A stretch of DNA of 11,182 bases from an uncultured bacterium (GTDB lineage: Bacteria > Bacillota > Clostridia > Lachnospirales > Anaerotignaceae): the NCBI GenBank assembly GCA_905214825.1, contig CAJMNV010000062.1:1-11182 (forward strand), written 5' to 3'. Below, one piece after another: positions 1 to 6,599 of the stretch (positions within the stretch are counted from its first letter, which is position 1; each line of letters begins with the position of its first letter). The position numbers and the translations under genes were made by a program. Below the pieces are notes generated by a model, which was given only the letters and a program-made list of their open reading frames with translations, did not search any database and was not told the DNA's origin.

Positions 1-1
1 C

Positions 2-301
2 TCCAAAAAAGTGGCAGCAGAGGAGATGGAATTTGATAAAGATCCGGAATCCATAGCTTATGGTACATTGTGTGAACAATATATAGAACAAGGGTTTACC
101 GTGTTTGAAAAGGCATGTGACAATGCTTTGATGGAATTTGTCAAAAGTGCAAAATACAAAACATTGACACCAGAACCTGTGGTTGCATATATCCTTGCAA
201 AAGAAACAGAGGCAAAATGCATTAGAATTATATTGACTTGTAAACTGCATCATATTGATGCGGAAATTATCAAAGAAAGGGTGAGAGAAGTATATGTCTA
301 A
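2..301 (+). CDS. ntpC: V-type ATP synthase subunit C, C-terminal part (gene enters from upstream)
   Basis: The reading frame is open from the first codon at position 2, so the gene starts outside the window and only its last 99 codons are seen. Subunit C (the d subunit in eukaryotic naming) is the socket on the membrane rotor ring into which the D/F central stalk fits. The visible tail has the family's typical C-terminus: a helix with EAKCIRIILTCKLHHID, then a short helix ending in ERVREVYV. The GTG at 11 is in frame but is internal sequence and is not taken as a start. The gene overlaps the start of subunit F by 8 bases, which supports translational coupling in one operon. Identification rests on this C-terminal signature and on four following V-ATPase genes in the usual clostridial order. 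It is also called atpC in V-type nomenclature. Confidence 0.9.
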   Translation, partial: SKKVAAEEMEFDKDPESIAYGTLCEQYIEQGFTVFEKACDNALMEFVKSAKYKTLTPEPVVAYILAKETEAKCIRIILTCKLHHIDAEIIKERVREVYV

Positions 302-611
302 AGTTGGCATTATAGGCGATAAAGACAGTATTATGGGCTTCCTTGCTCTGGGGATTGATATTTTTCCTGCATATACACAGGAAGATATTAAAAAAACCAT
401 ACACAAATTGGCAGAAAAAGAATATGCCATTATTTATATTACAGAAGAAGCAAGTCTGAAAGCAGGAGAAAGTCTTGCTCGTTATAAAGATTTGGAATTG
501 CCGGCAATTATTGTCATACCTGGTATCGAAGGCAGTATGGGGCTGGGTATGAATGAAGTCAGAGAGTCGGCAAAACGTGCCATTGGTGCGGATATATTGT
601 TTAGTGAATAA
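294..611 (+). CDS. ntpG: V-type ATP synthase subunit F
   Basis: This 105-residue protein has the normal length for the small central-stalk subunit F, which binds subunit D and transmits rotation between the A3B3 head and the membrane rotor. Its start MSKVGIIGDKDSIMGFLALG is the classic subunit F opening: a beta strand followed by a Gly-Asp turn and a helix. The middle region EKEYAIIYITEEAS and the strand LPAIIVIPG complete a CheY-like alpha/beta fold. The ATG lies inside the 3' end of subunit C, with a purine-rich AAAGGGTGAGAG ribosome binding site upstream. The next gene, subunit A, begins 21 bases after the stop. The gene is called ntpG in Enterococcus hirae and atpF in V-type HAMAP naming. 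Confidence 0.95.
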   Translation: MSKVGIIGDKDSIMGFLALGIDIFPAYTQEDIKKTIHKLAEKEYAIIYITEEASLKAGESLARYKDLELPAIIVIPGIEGSMGLGMNEVRESAKRAIGADILFSE

Positions 612-618
612 AGATTGT

Positions 619-624
619 AGGTGA
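619..624 (+). promoter_or_regulatory. Ribosome binding site that fixes the subunit A start
   Basis: AGGTGA lies 8 bases before the ATG at 633. An in-frame GTG at 621 overlaps this site and has no good site of its own, so 633 is the better start. With 633 as codon 1 the P-loop lysine is residue 238 and the catalytic glutamate is 261. As I recall, these match the Enterococcus hirae NtpA numbering. Confidence 0.7.
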
Positions 625-632
625 ATGAGTAT

Positions 633-2408
633 ATGAAAGCAGGCACGATTGTAAAAGTATCAGGCCCGTTGGTCATTGCGGAAGGCATGAGAGAAGCCAA
701 TATGTTTGACGTGGTGCGTGTTTCCGATAAGCGTTTGATTGGGGAAATCATTGAAATGCACGGAGATAAAGCATCTATTCAGGTATATGAAGAAACCGCA
801 GGTTTGGGACCCGGGGAAGAAGTGGTTTCCACAGGTATGCCTATGAGCGTAGAATTGGGACCTGGTTTGATTTCCACCATATATGATGGGATACAACGTC
901 CTTTGGAAAAGTTGTATGCGGCAAGTGGTACCAATATCCATAAAGGGGTGGAAGCTCCTTCTTTGGACAGAGAAAAGAAATGGCATTTTGAACCAACAAG
1001 ACAGGTTGGTGATGTGGTTTCCACAGGCGATGTGATTGGTACAGTACAAGAAACAGCCGTTGTAGAATGTCGTATTATGGTACCATATGGCGTAAAAGGT
1101 ATGATTAAAGAAATTCTCGTTGGTGATTTTACAGTGGAAGAAACCGTTTGTATTATCACAGATGAAAAAGGCAATGATATTTCTGTTGCAATGATGCAAA
1201 AATGGCCTGTACGTAAAGAAAGACCATATAAATTGAAAGAAAGTCCAGATACATTGTTGGTAACAGGGCAACGTGTGATTGATACATTTTTCCCGATTAC
1301 AAAAGGCGGTGTTGCAGCAATTCCAGGCCCTTTCGGTAGTGGGAAAACTGTAACACAGCACCAGTTGGCAAAATGGGCAGATGCGGATATTGTGGTATAT
1401 ATTGGTTGCGGGGAACGTGGTAACGAAATGACAGATGTTTTGAACGAGTTCCCGGAAGTGAAAGGCCCTCGTACAGGAGAGTCTTTGATGCAAAGAACCG
1501 TGTTGATTGGAAATACTTCTGATATGACAGTTGCGGCTCGTGAAGCGTCTATTTATACAGGGATTACCATTGCGGAATTTTTCAGAGATATGGGATATAG
1601 TGTGGCATTGATGGCAGACTCTACTTCCCGTTGGGCAGAAGCATTGCGTGAAATGTCCGGTCGTTTGGAAGAAATGCCCGGTGAAGAAGGCTATCCTGCT
1701 TATTTGGGTTCTCGTTTGGCACAGTTCTATGAACGTGCGGGTCGTGTGGTATGTTTGGGTGATGATGACAGAATGGGCACATTGACTGCCATTGGTGCGG
1801 TGTCTCCTCCGGGTGGTGATACTTCTGAACCTGTATCACAGGCAACATTGCGTATTGTAAAAGTATTTTGGGGGTTGGATTCTTCTTTGGCATACAAACG
1901 TCATTTCCCTGCGATCAACTGGTTGAGCAGTTATTCTTTATATCAAGATAAAGTAGATGTTTGGGCTGATAAAAATGTCAACGAAAAATTCTCAGAACAG
2001 CGTACATTGGCAATGCGTTTGCTCCAAACAGAAGCAGAATTGCAAGAAATTGTACAGTTGGTTGGTGTGGACTCTTTGTCACATAGCGATAGACTGATAC
2101 TGGAAACTGCACGTTCGATTCGTGAGGATTTCTTGCACCAGAACTCTTTCCATGAAGTAGATACTTATACTTCTTTGCACAAACAGTATCGTATGTTGAA
2201 ACTGATACTGACATTCTATGAAAAAGCAGGCGAAGCCATCAAACAAGGTGTAACCATTCAAAAATTGACAAAACTAGACGTTATCGAACGTATTGGTCGT
2301 GCAAAATATGTGGAAGAAGCAAATATTGATAAAAGCTACGATGAAATCGAAGCAGATATTCAAAGTGAAATACAAGATTTGATTGTAAAGGGGGCAGATG
2401 AATTATGA
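633..2408 (+). CDS. ntpA: V-type ATP synthase catalytic subunit A
   Basis: This is the catalytic subunit of the V1 head, which hydrolyses or makes ATP at the A/B interface. It is 591 residues long, the normal length for the family. The N-terminal beta barrel begins KAGTIVKVSGPLV. The long non-homologous insert typical of A subunits follows (roughly residues 100-185). The nucleotide domain has the Walker A loop GPFGSGKT at 232-239, with Lys238 contacting phosphate, and GCGERGNE, with Glu261 as general base. Further on are ALMADSTSRWAEALRE, containing Walker B, and SPPGGDTSEPV. The C-terminal helical domain is complete. The last four bases, ATGA, also contain the start of subunit B, so translation of the two is coupled. 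Ion specificity (H+ or Na+) depends on the rotor subunit K, which is not in the window, so it cannot be read here. Confidence 0.98.
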   Translation: MKAGTIVKVSGPLVIAEGMREANMFDVVRVSDKRLIGEIIEMHGDKASIQVYEETAGLGPGEEVVSTGMPMSVELGPGLISTIYDGIQRPLEKLYAASGTNIHKGVEAPSLDREKKWHFEPTRQVGDVVSTGDVIGTVQETAVVECRIMVPYGVKGMIKEILVGDFTVEETVCIITDEKGNDISVAMMQKWPVRKERPYKLKESPDTLLVTGQRVIDTFFPITKGGVAAIPGPFGSGKTVTQHQLAKWADADIVVYIGCGERGNEMTDVLNEFPEVKGPRTGESLMQRTVLIGNTSDMTVAAREASIYTGITIAEFFRDMGYSVALMADSTSRWAEALREMSGRLEEMPGEEGYPAYLGSRLAQFYERAGRVVCLGDDDRMGTLTAIGAVSPPGGDTSEPVSQATLRIVKVFWGLDSSLAYKRHFPAINWLSSYSLYQDKVDVWADKNVNEKFSEQRTLAMRLLQTEAELQEIVQLVGVDSLSHSDRLILETARSIREDFLHQNSFHEVDTYTSLHKQYRMLKLILTFYEKAGEAIKQGVTIQKLTKLDVIERIGRAKYVEEANIDKSYDEIEADIQSEIQDLIVKGADEL

Positions 2409-3781
2409 TAAAAGAATATCGTTCTATTCAGGAAGTTGCTGGCCCTCTGATGGTAGTATCCGGTGTAGAAGGCGTAAAATACGATGAAATGGGCGAAATC
2501 GAATTGTCCAATGGTGAAATCAGAAGATGCCGTGTTATGGAAGTAAATGGTGACACAGCATTGGTACAGTTGTTTGAAAGTGCAACAGGTATCAACCTTT
2601 CTGATAGCAAAGTGCGTTTCTTGGGCAAAAGTTTGGATTTTGGCGTTTCCCCTGATATTTTGGGTCGTGTGTTTAGTGGTATGGGAAAACCTATTGATGG
2701 TGGTCCAGACATTATTCCAGAAAAACGTATGGACATCAATGGTGCACCTTTGAACCCTGCGGCAAGAGAATATCCTGCGGAATTTATACAGACAGGTGTT
2801 TCTGCGATTGATGGTTTGAATACATTGGTTCGTGGGCAAAAATTACCCATTTTCTCTTGCTCTGGTTTGCCACATGCAAATTTGGCAGTACAGATTGCAA
2901 GACAGGCAAAAGTAAGAGGTACAGATTCAAAATTTGCCGTTGTGTTTGCAGCGGTTGGTATTACATTTGAAGATGCAGAATTCTTTATTAACGATTTCAA
3001 ACAAACAGGGGCGATTGATCGTTCTGTTGTGTTTGTAAACTTGGCAAATGACCCTGCGGTAGAACGTATTTGTACACCAAAAATGGCATTGACTGCAGCT
3101 GAATATTTGGCTTTTGAACAAGGCATGCACGTTTTGGTTATCATTACGGATATTACAAACTATGCAGAAGCGTTGCGTGAAGTTTCTGCGGCAAAAAAAG
3201 AAGTACCTGGTCGTCGGGGTTATCCTGGTTATTTGTATACTGACTTGGCAACGATGTATGAAAGAGCTGGTCGTATCAAAGGCAATCCCGGTTCCATTAC
3301 CATGATACCTATTTTGACAATGCCAGAAGATGACAAAACACACCCTATTCCTGACTTGACGGGATATATTACAGAAGGTCAGATTATATTGAGCCGTGAT
3401 TTGTATAAAAAAGGTATTCAACCACCCATTGATGTATTGCCTTCTTTGTCCCGTCTGAAAGATAAAGGGATTGGGAAGGAAAAAACAAGAGAAGACCATG
3501 CAGATACCATGAACCAGTTGTTTGCAGGATATTCTAGAGGGAAAGATGCAAAAGAACTGATGGCAATTTTGGGTGAAAGTGCATTGTCTGATGTAGATTT
3601 GCAGTACGCAAAATTTGCTGATGAATTTGAAAAACAATATGTTTCCCAAGGGTTCCGTACAGACAGAACCATTGAGCAAACATTGGATATTGGCTGGAAA
3701 TTGCTTCGTATATTGCCAAAGAGTGAATTGAAGCGTATTCGTGACGAATATTTGGAAAAATATTTGGCAGACGAGGAGTGA
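2405..3781 (+). CDS. ntpB: V-type ATP synthase non-catalytic subunit B
   Basis: Subunit B alternates with A in the V1 hexamer and supplies part of each nucleotide site without catalysing. At 458 residues it has the usual length. Its N-terminus VAGPLMVVSGVEGVKYDEMGEI is typical, and the nucleotide-fold region has the degenerate P-loop SCSGLPHANL at about 151-160, which lacks the GKT lysine of subunit A. YAEALREVSAAKKEVPGRRGYPGYLYTDLATMYERAGR is the expected B-subunit signature. The ATG overlaps the stop of subunit A, and an AGGGGG ribosome binding site lies in the end of that gene. One small oddity is Cys152: the subunit B sequences I remember usually have glycine there (SGSGLPH). The gene belongs to the same operon as its neighbours. 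Confidence 0.98.
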   Translation: MIKEYRSIQEVAGPLMVVSGVEGVKYDEMGEIELSNGEIRRCRVMEVNGDTALVQLFESATGINLSDSKVRFLGKSLDFGVSPDILGRVFSGMGKPIDGGPDIIPEKRMDINGAPLNPAAREYPAEFIQTGVSAIDGLNTLVRGQKLPIFSCSGLPHANLAVQIARQAKVRGTDSKFAVVFAAVGITFEDAEFFINDFKQTGAIDRSVVFVNLANDPAVERICTPKMALTAAEYLAFEQGMHVLVIITDITNYAEALREVSAAKKEVPGRRGYPGYLYTDLATMYERAGRIKGNPGSITMIPILTMPEDDKTHPIPDLTGYITEGQIILSRDLYKKGIQPPIDVLPSLSRLKDKGIGKEKTREDHADTMNQLFAGYSRGKDAKELMAILGESALSDVDLQYAKFADEFEKQYVSQGFRTDRTIEQTLDIGWKLLRILPKSELKRIRDEYLEKYLADEE

Positions 3782-3787
3782 TAAACC

Positions 3788-4462
3788 ATGGCAAAATTAA
3801 ATGTCAATCCAACCCGAATGGAAATGACAAGACTCAAACGCCAACTCAAAACAGCAACCAGAGGGCATAAATTGCTCAAAGATAAACTGGACGAATTGAT
3901 GAAACAGTTTTTGGAAATTGTGCGAGAAAACAAAAGACTGCGTGAAGAAGCAGAAAAAGCACTGGAAGGTGCTTATCAGAACTTTATCATTGCAAGAGCA
4001 GTGTTGAGCGAAAGCACATTGTCTACGGCATTGATGATACCACAACAGTCTGTTTCTGTAAAAGTCAAACAAAAAAATATTATGAGTGTAAATGTCCCTG
4101 TGTTTGATTTCCAAAAAACAGAGGGCAGTGGCGACATTTACCCCTATGGTATGGCGTTTACTTCCGGTGAATTGGATAGTGCAATGAATTCTTTTGCAGA
4201 TGCAATGGAACCTTTATTGCGTTTGGCAGAAAGTGAAAAAACTGCACAGCTTTTGGCACAAGAAATCGAACGTACACGTCGACGTGTAAATGCTTTGGAA
4301 AATGTGATGATACCTAATTATCAGGAAACCATCAAATTTATTGCCATGAAGTTGGAAGAGAACGAAAGAGCAAGTACCACAAGATTGATGAAAGTCAAAG
4401 ATATGGTGCTGAAAAAGGCATTGGAAGAAAAACATAAACAAGAAAAAGCTTTGCAGGCTTAA
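3788..4462 (+). CDS. ntpD: V-type ATP synthase subunit D
   Basis: Subunit D forms the long coiled-coil shaft of the central stalk, which turns inside the A3B3 head together with subunit F. The protein is 224 residues, near the usual length. It begins with the family signature LNVNPTRMEMTRLKRQLKTA followed by KLLKDKLDELMKQF. Two long charged helices lie at roughly residues 1-75 and 130-220, separated by a short beta-rich middle segment. The conserved C-terminal helix RRRVNALENVMIPNYQETIKFI is present. The ATG follows the subunit B stop by 6 bases, with a GAGGAG site in the end of that gene. This is the last gene of the operon: 34 bases after its stop comes a strong hairpin, and the next gene is unrelated. 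Confidence 0.97.
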   Translation: MAKLNVNPTRMEMTRLKRQLKTATRGHKLLKDKLDELMKQFLEIVRENKRLREEAEKALEGAYQNFIIARAVLSESTLSTALMIPQQSVSVKVKQKNIMSVNVPVFDFQKTEGSGDIYPYGMAFTSGELDSAMNSFADAMEPLLRLAESEKTAQLLAQEIERTRRRVNALENVMIPNYQETIKFIAMKLEENERASTTRLMKVKDMVLKKALEEKHKQEKALQA

Positions 4463-4496
4463 CAAAAAGAGGGTATTTTTTTACTTTCATACATGC

Positions 4497-4538
4497 AGAA
4501 AGGAGTGTTCTTTGAAAAATCGAAGGATACTCCTTTCT
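4497..4538 (+). terminator. Hairpin after the V-ATPase operon (terminator or leader element)
   Basis: An 18-bp stem (4497-4514 with 4521-4538), including three G-U pairs, encloses a 6-base loop. The outer ten pairs, AGAAAGGAGT with ACTCCTTTCT, are perfect. Its position 34 bases after subunit D fits a terminator. However, the following U tract is poor (AAAATTTTATCG), so read-through into the nucleoside hydrolase is possible. The left arm contains AGGAG six bases before a TTG that is in frame with the downstream gene; see findings. Confidence 0.7.
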
Positions 4539-4583
4539 AAAATTTTATCGTTTAATCAAAGTGACAAAAAGGTAAGGTGTAAA

Positions 4584-5522
4584 ATGAAAGTCATATTGGA
4601 TTTAGACACTGGTATTGATGATGCAATGGCATTGGCTTATACATTGGGCAGAATGGAAATGGAGCTGATTGGTGTAACAGGCACATATGGCAATGTGTAT
4701 ACAGAAATGGGTGTACAAAATGTGCTGAATTTGCTTGCTATGTTTGACGAAGAAGATATTCCTGTTTTTGCTGGTGAAACACATGCTTTATACAAAGAAA
4801 CATTTATCCGAAATGCTGTGGGAGCAAAAATACATGGGAAAAATGGCGTGGGGGAAGTGGAAATCACACAAGCCAAAAGACAGGCAGAGTCAAAAAATGC
4901 AGTAGATTTTATGATAGAAAGCATTACAAAATATGAAAAAGACTTGACAATGATTGCAACAGGACCTTTGACAAATTTGGCAAAAGTGTTGCAAACAAAA
5001 CCAGAAATCAAACAGAAAATCGGACGTGTGGTGATTATGGGTGGGGCATTGACTGTTCCGGGAAATGTTAGCCCATATGCAGAAGCCAATATTGCAAAAG
5101 ACCCAGAAGCTGCAAAATTGGTATTTGAAAGTGGTATAGATGTAACGATGGTTGGGCTTGATGTGACACAACGGTCTCAACTGACAAAAGTAGATACACA
5201 GATTTGGCGGGAATTGGATACTGTTTCTGGCAGAATATATGCGGATATGGTGGATTATTATATCAGCCAACATACACACAGCAATGGTACAGCATGTTAT
5301 TTGCATGACCCTTCTGCTGCCATTTGTGCATTACACCCAGAATGGTTTACCATGTTGCCAATGTATATGACGGTGGTGACAGAAGGAGAAGCTGCTGGAC
5401 GCACTATTGGTGACAACACAAAATTGCGAACACCAAACCCAAATGTCAAAGTTTGTGTGGGTGTGGCATCGGGAGAAGTGGAACAACATCTAAAAGAAAC
5501 ATTTTTGTGCTTGTTTGCATGA
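4584..5522 (+). CDS. Nucleoside hydrolase (inosine-uridine preferring family)
   Basis: The enzyme hydrolyses the N-glycosidic bond of ribonucleosides to give a free base and ribose, in nucleoside salvage; it is probably cytoplasmic, as no signal peptide is seen. With the ATG at 4584 the protein is 312 residues, normal for the family. The calcium-binding signature is at the N-terminus as DLDTGIDD (6-13), with threonine where many members have proline. GNVSPYAEAN (160-169) supplies ribose-binding Glu167 and Asn169. LHDPSAA carries Asp242, matching the known last calcium ligand of the Crithidia enzyme. The ATG at 4584 is chosen because the family motif starts five residues later and AAGGTG lies just upstream. 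An in-frame TTG at 4512 would add 24 residues unlike the family. Substrate preference (purine, pyrimidine or both) cannot be told from the sequence, so no symbol is given. Confidence 0.93.
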   Translation: MKVILDLDTGIDDAMALAYTLGRMEMELIGVTGTYGNVYTEMGVQNVLNLLAMFDEEDIPVFAGETHALYKETFIRNAVGAKIHGKNGVGEVEITQAKRQAESKNAVDFMIESITKYEKDLTMIATGPLTNLAKVLQTKPEIKQKIGRVVIMGGALTVPGNVSPYAEANIAKDPEAAKLVFESGIDVTMVGLDVTQRSQLTKVDTQIWRELDTVSGRIYADMVDYYISQHTHSNGTACYLHDPSAAICALHPEWFTMLPMYMTVVTEGEAAGRTIGDNTKLRTPNPNVKVCVGVASGEVEQHLKETFLCLFA

Positions 5523-5524
5523 TA

Positions 5525-5562
5525 AAAAAAGGAAAATACTTTGCAAGGTATTTTCCTTTTTT
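5525..5562. terminator. Bidirectional rho-independent terminator
   Basis: A perfect 15-bp stem (5525-5539 with 5548-5562) encloses an 8-base loop. It has an A run on the left and a T run on the right, so it works as hairpin plus U tract in both directions. It lies 2 bases after the nucleoside hydrolase stop and 11 bases beyond the stop of the convergent GntR gene, so it should end both transcripts. Confidence 0.92.
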
Positions 5563-5573
5563 GTATATAATTT

Positions 5574-6218
5574 TTATGTAGACTGTATGGTCAAAAGCAT
5601 ATTTTTATAATGCTTTTTGATGTGCTTTTGGAATGCTTGTCTATCGTTTTGATATAATGTGGATAAAATTTCAGTATGTTCTTGAATAGAAATAGAAAAT
5701 TGTATGGGATTGTTTTGATAATACTGCAAAATAACCAAATACAACAAGTCAGAAATATGGTCATATAATTTTGTCAATATTTTGTTTTCCAAAAGTCGCA
5801 AGACACCAAAATCAAAATGAATGGCAGTTGCAACAAATGAAAAAATATCTTGTTGCTGTGCAATATTTTTTTGTTTTTCTAATATTTGTTCCATGTAGGG
5901 AACGAGCGTATCCAACATTTGTTTTTCTGAAAAAAGTTCTATGCTACCCAATATCAGTGAAAGTGCAGTTTCTATGACATCTTGGCAAAGTTGTGGGAAT
6001 AAATCCACAACACGATGGCCTGTGTTTGGTGTGAAAACGACCAATCCTTCGCTTTCCAGTTTTGAAAGTGCTTCTCGTATGGGTGCATTGCTGATGTTAA
6101 ATTCTTGTGATAATGTCAACATATTGATTTTTTCACCTGTTGTATAAGATTGTGTCAATATGCGGTTTTTTAAAATATCGTAAATTTGCTCTTTGATAGA
6201 GTGTTTGATGGGTTTCAT
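5574..6218 (-). CDS. GntR-family transcriptional regulator, FCD-like
   Basis: This 214-residue protein is a cytoplasmic DNA-binding regulator. Residues 5-70 form a winged helix: IYDILKNRILTQSYTTGEKI, then the helix-turn-helix LTLSQEFNISNAPIREALSK and the wing ESEGLVVFTPNTGHRVV, a standard GntR pattern. The remaining 140 residues are all-helical and fit a divergent FCD ligand domain. The usual D-x-x-FH element is altered (around IHFDFGV, 133-139), but EH at 180-181 and late histidines at 199 and 203 are kept. The ATG has an AGAGGG site upstream and a near-consensus promoter about 27 bases before it. It is divergent from the CoA-transferase gene, so control of that gene, and perhaps of itself, in response to an acyl or organic acid is the likely role. 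That role is inferred from position only. Confidence 0.88.
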   Translation of the reverse strand: MKPIKHSIKEQIYDILKNRILTQSYTTGEKINMLTLSQEFNISNAPIREALSKLESEGLVVFTPNTGHRVVDLFPQLCQDVIETALSLILGSIELFSEKQMLDTLVPYMEQILEKQKNIAQQQDIFSFVATAIHFDFGVLRLLENKILTKLYDHISDLLYLVILQYYQNNPIQFSISIQEHTEILSTLYQNDRQAFQKHIKKHYKNMLLTIQST

Positions 6219-6251
6219 GTTTTGCCCTCTTTCTATTTATGCTGTTTCTTT

Positions 6252-6280
6252 ATTGTAATGGGAAAGTGAAAAAATGTCAA
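6252..6280 (-). promoter_or_regulatory. Sigma-A promoter of the GntR gene
   Basis: Read on the minus strand, TTGACA (6275-6280) is followed after exactly 17 bases by TACAAT (6252-6257). This predicts a transcript start near 6245, about 27 bases before the ATG at 6218. Both hexamers and the spacing are close to consensus. Confidence 0.75.
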
Positions 6281-6311
6281 AGAAATATAGAATAAAAAAC
6301 AAAATGGAAAA

Positions 6312-6339
6312 TTGGTAAAAATAATAATTTTTATATAAT
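6312..6339 (+). promoter_or_regulatory. Candidate promoter for the CoA-transferase
   Basis: TTGGTA (6312-6317), a 16-base spacer and a perfect TATAAT (6334-6339) are present. In DNA this AT-rich a TATAAT is not rare, so the call is tentative. It would give a leader of roughly 250 bases. Confidence 0.4.
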
Positions 6340-6347
6340 GGTATCAA

Positions 6348-6363
6348 ATATAATCAATTATAT
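6348..6363. promoter_or_regulatory. AT-rich palindrome, possible GntR operator
   Basis: ATATAAT, a CA centre and ATTATAT form perfect 7-base inverted arms. The palindrome starts 8 bases after the TATAAT at 6334-6339, where a repressor would cover the transcript start. The arms contain only A and T, so chance is a real alternative. Confidence 0.3.
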
Positions 6364-6408
6364 ATTATAAAAATAAAATAAAAAAATGCTATATTTTAAA
6401 CAAATACA

Positions 6409-6437
6409 TTGACGATGAAAATATGGCATGATAAAGT
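6409..6437 (+). promoter_or_regulatory. Second candidate promoter for the CoA-transferase
   Basis: TTGACG (6409-6414) is followed after 17 bases by TAAAGT (6432-6437). The -35 matches consensus at five of six positions and the -10 at four of six. Another weaker pair, TTGATG (6508-6513) and TAAAAT (6531-6536), also has 17-base spacing and lies closer to the gene. Confidence 0.4.
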
Positions 6438-6599
6438 AAACACATAACATATAATTGATAATGCATGATTTTTTGAGAAGGTGAGAGAAAGGCGATTGAC
6501 ACAAGGATTGATGAATTTTGGTTATGATGTTAAAATGAGTGCAGTTGCAAATAGGTGGAAATGTTTCTTGGAAAACCATAGCATAATAGGAGTGAGTAT

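Larger units (their letters stand above)
6219..6599. other. AT-rich divergent control region between GntR and CoA-transferase
   Basis: This 381-bp gap holds no credible gene. It contains a strong minus-strand promoter near the regulator, two or three plausible plus-strand promoters, one AT-rich palindrome, and an AGGAGTG ribosome binding site (about 6588-6594) for the CoA-transferase. No riboswitch-like fold or terminator hairpin was recognised. Such a long leader region is compatible with regulated expression of the downstream gene. Confidence 0.6.

Noticed and set aside
660..1493. Long minus-strand reading frame opposite ATPase subunit A
   Set aside because: It lies entirely antisense to a highly conserved gene, has a low-complexity Cys/His/Phe-rich composition and no ribosome binding site or family pattern. 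It is a shadow of the real gene.
4512..4583. N-terminal extension of the nucleoside hydrolase from a TTG start
   Set aside because: The 24 added residues do not look like the family, which starts at the strand carrying the DLDTGIDD motif, and the TTG lies inside a hairpin. ATG at 4584 is the better start. The TTG is kept only as a leader observation.
6496..6528. TTGACA and TATGAT as a promoter for the CoA-transferase
   Set aside because: The hexamers are good, but the spacer is 21 bases, too long for normal sigma-A recognition.
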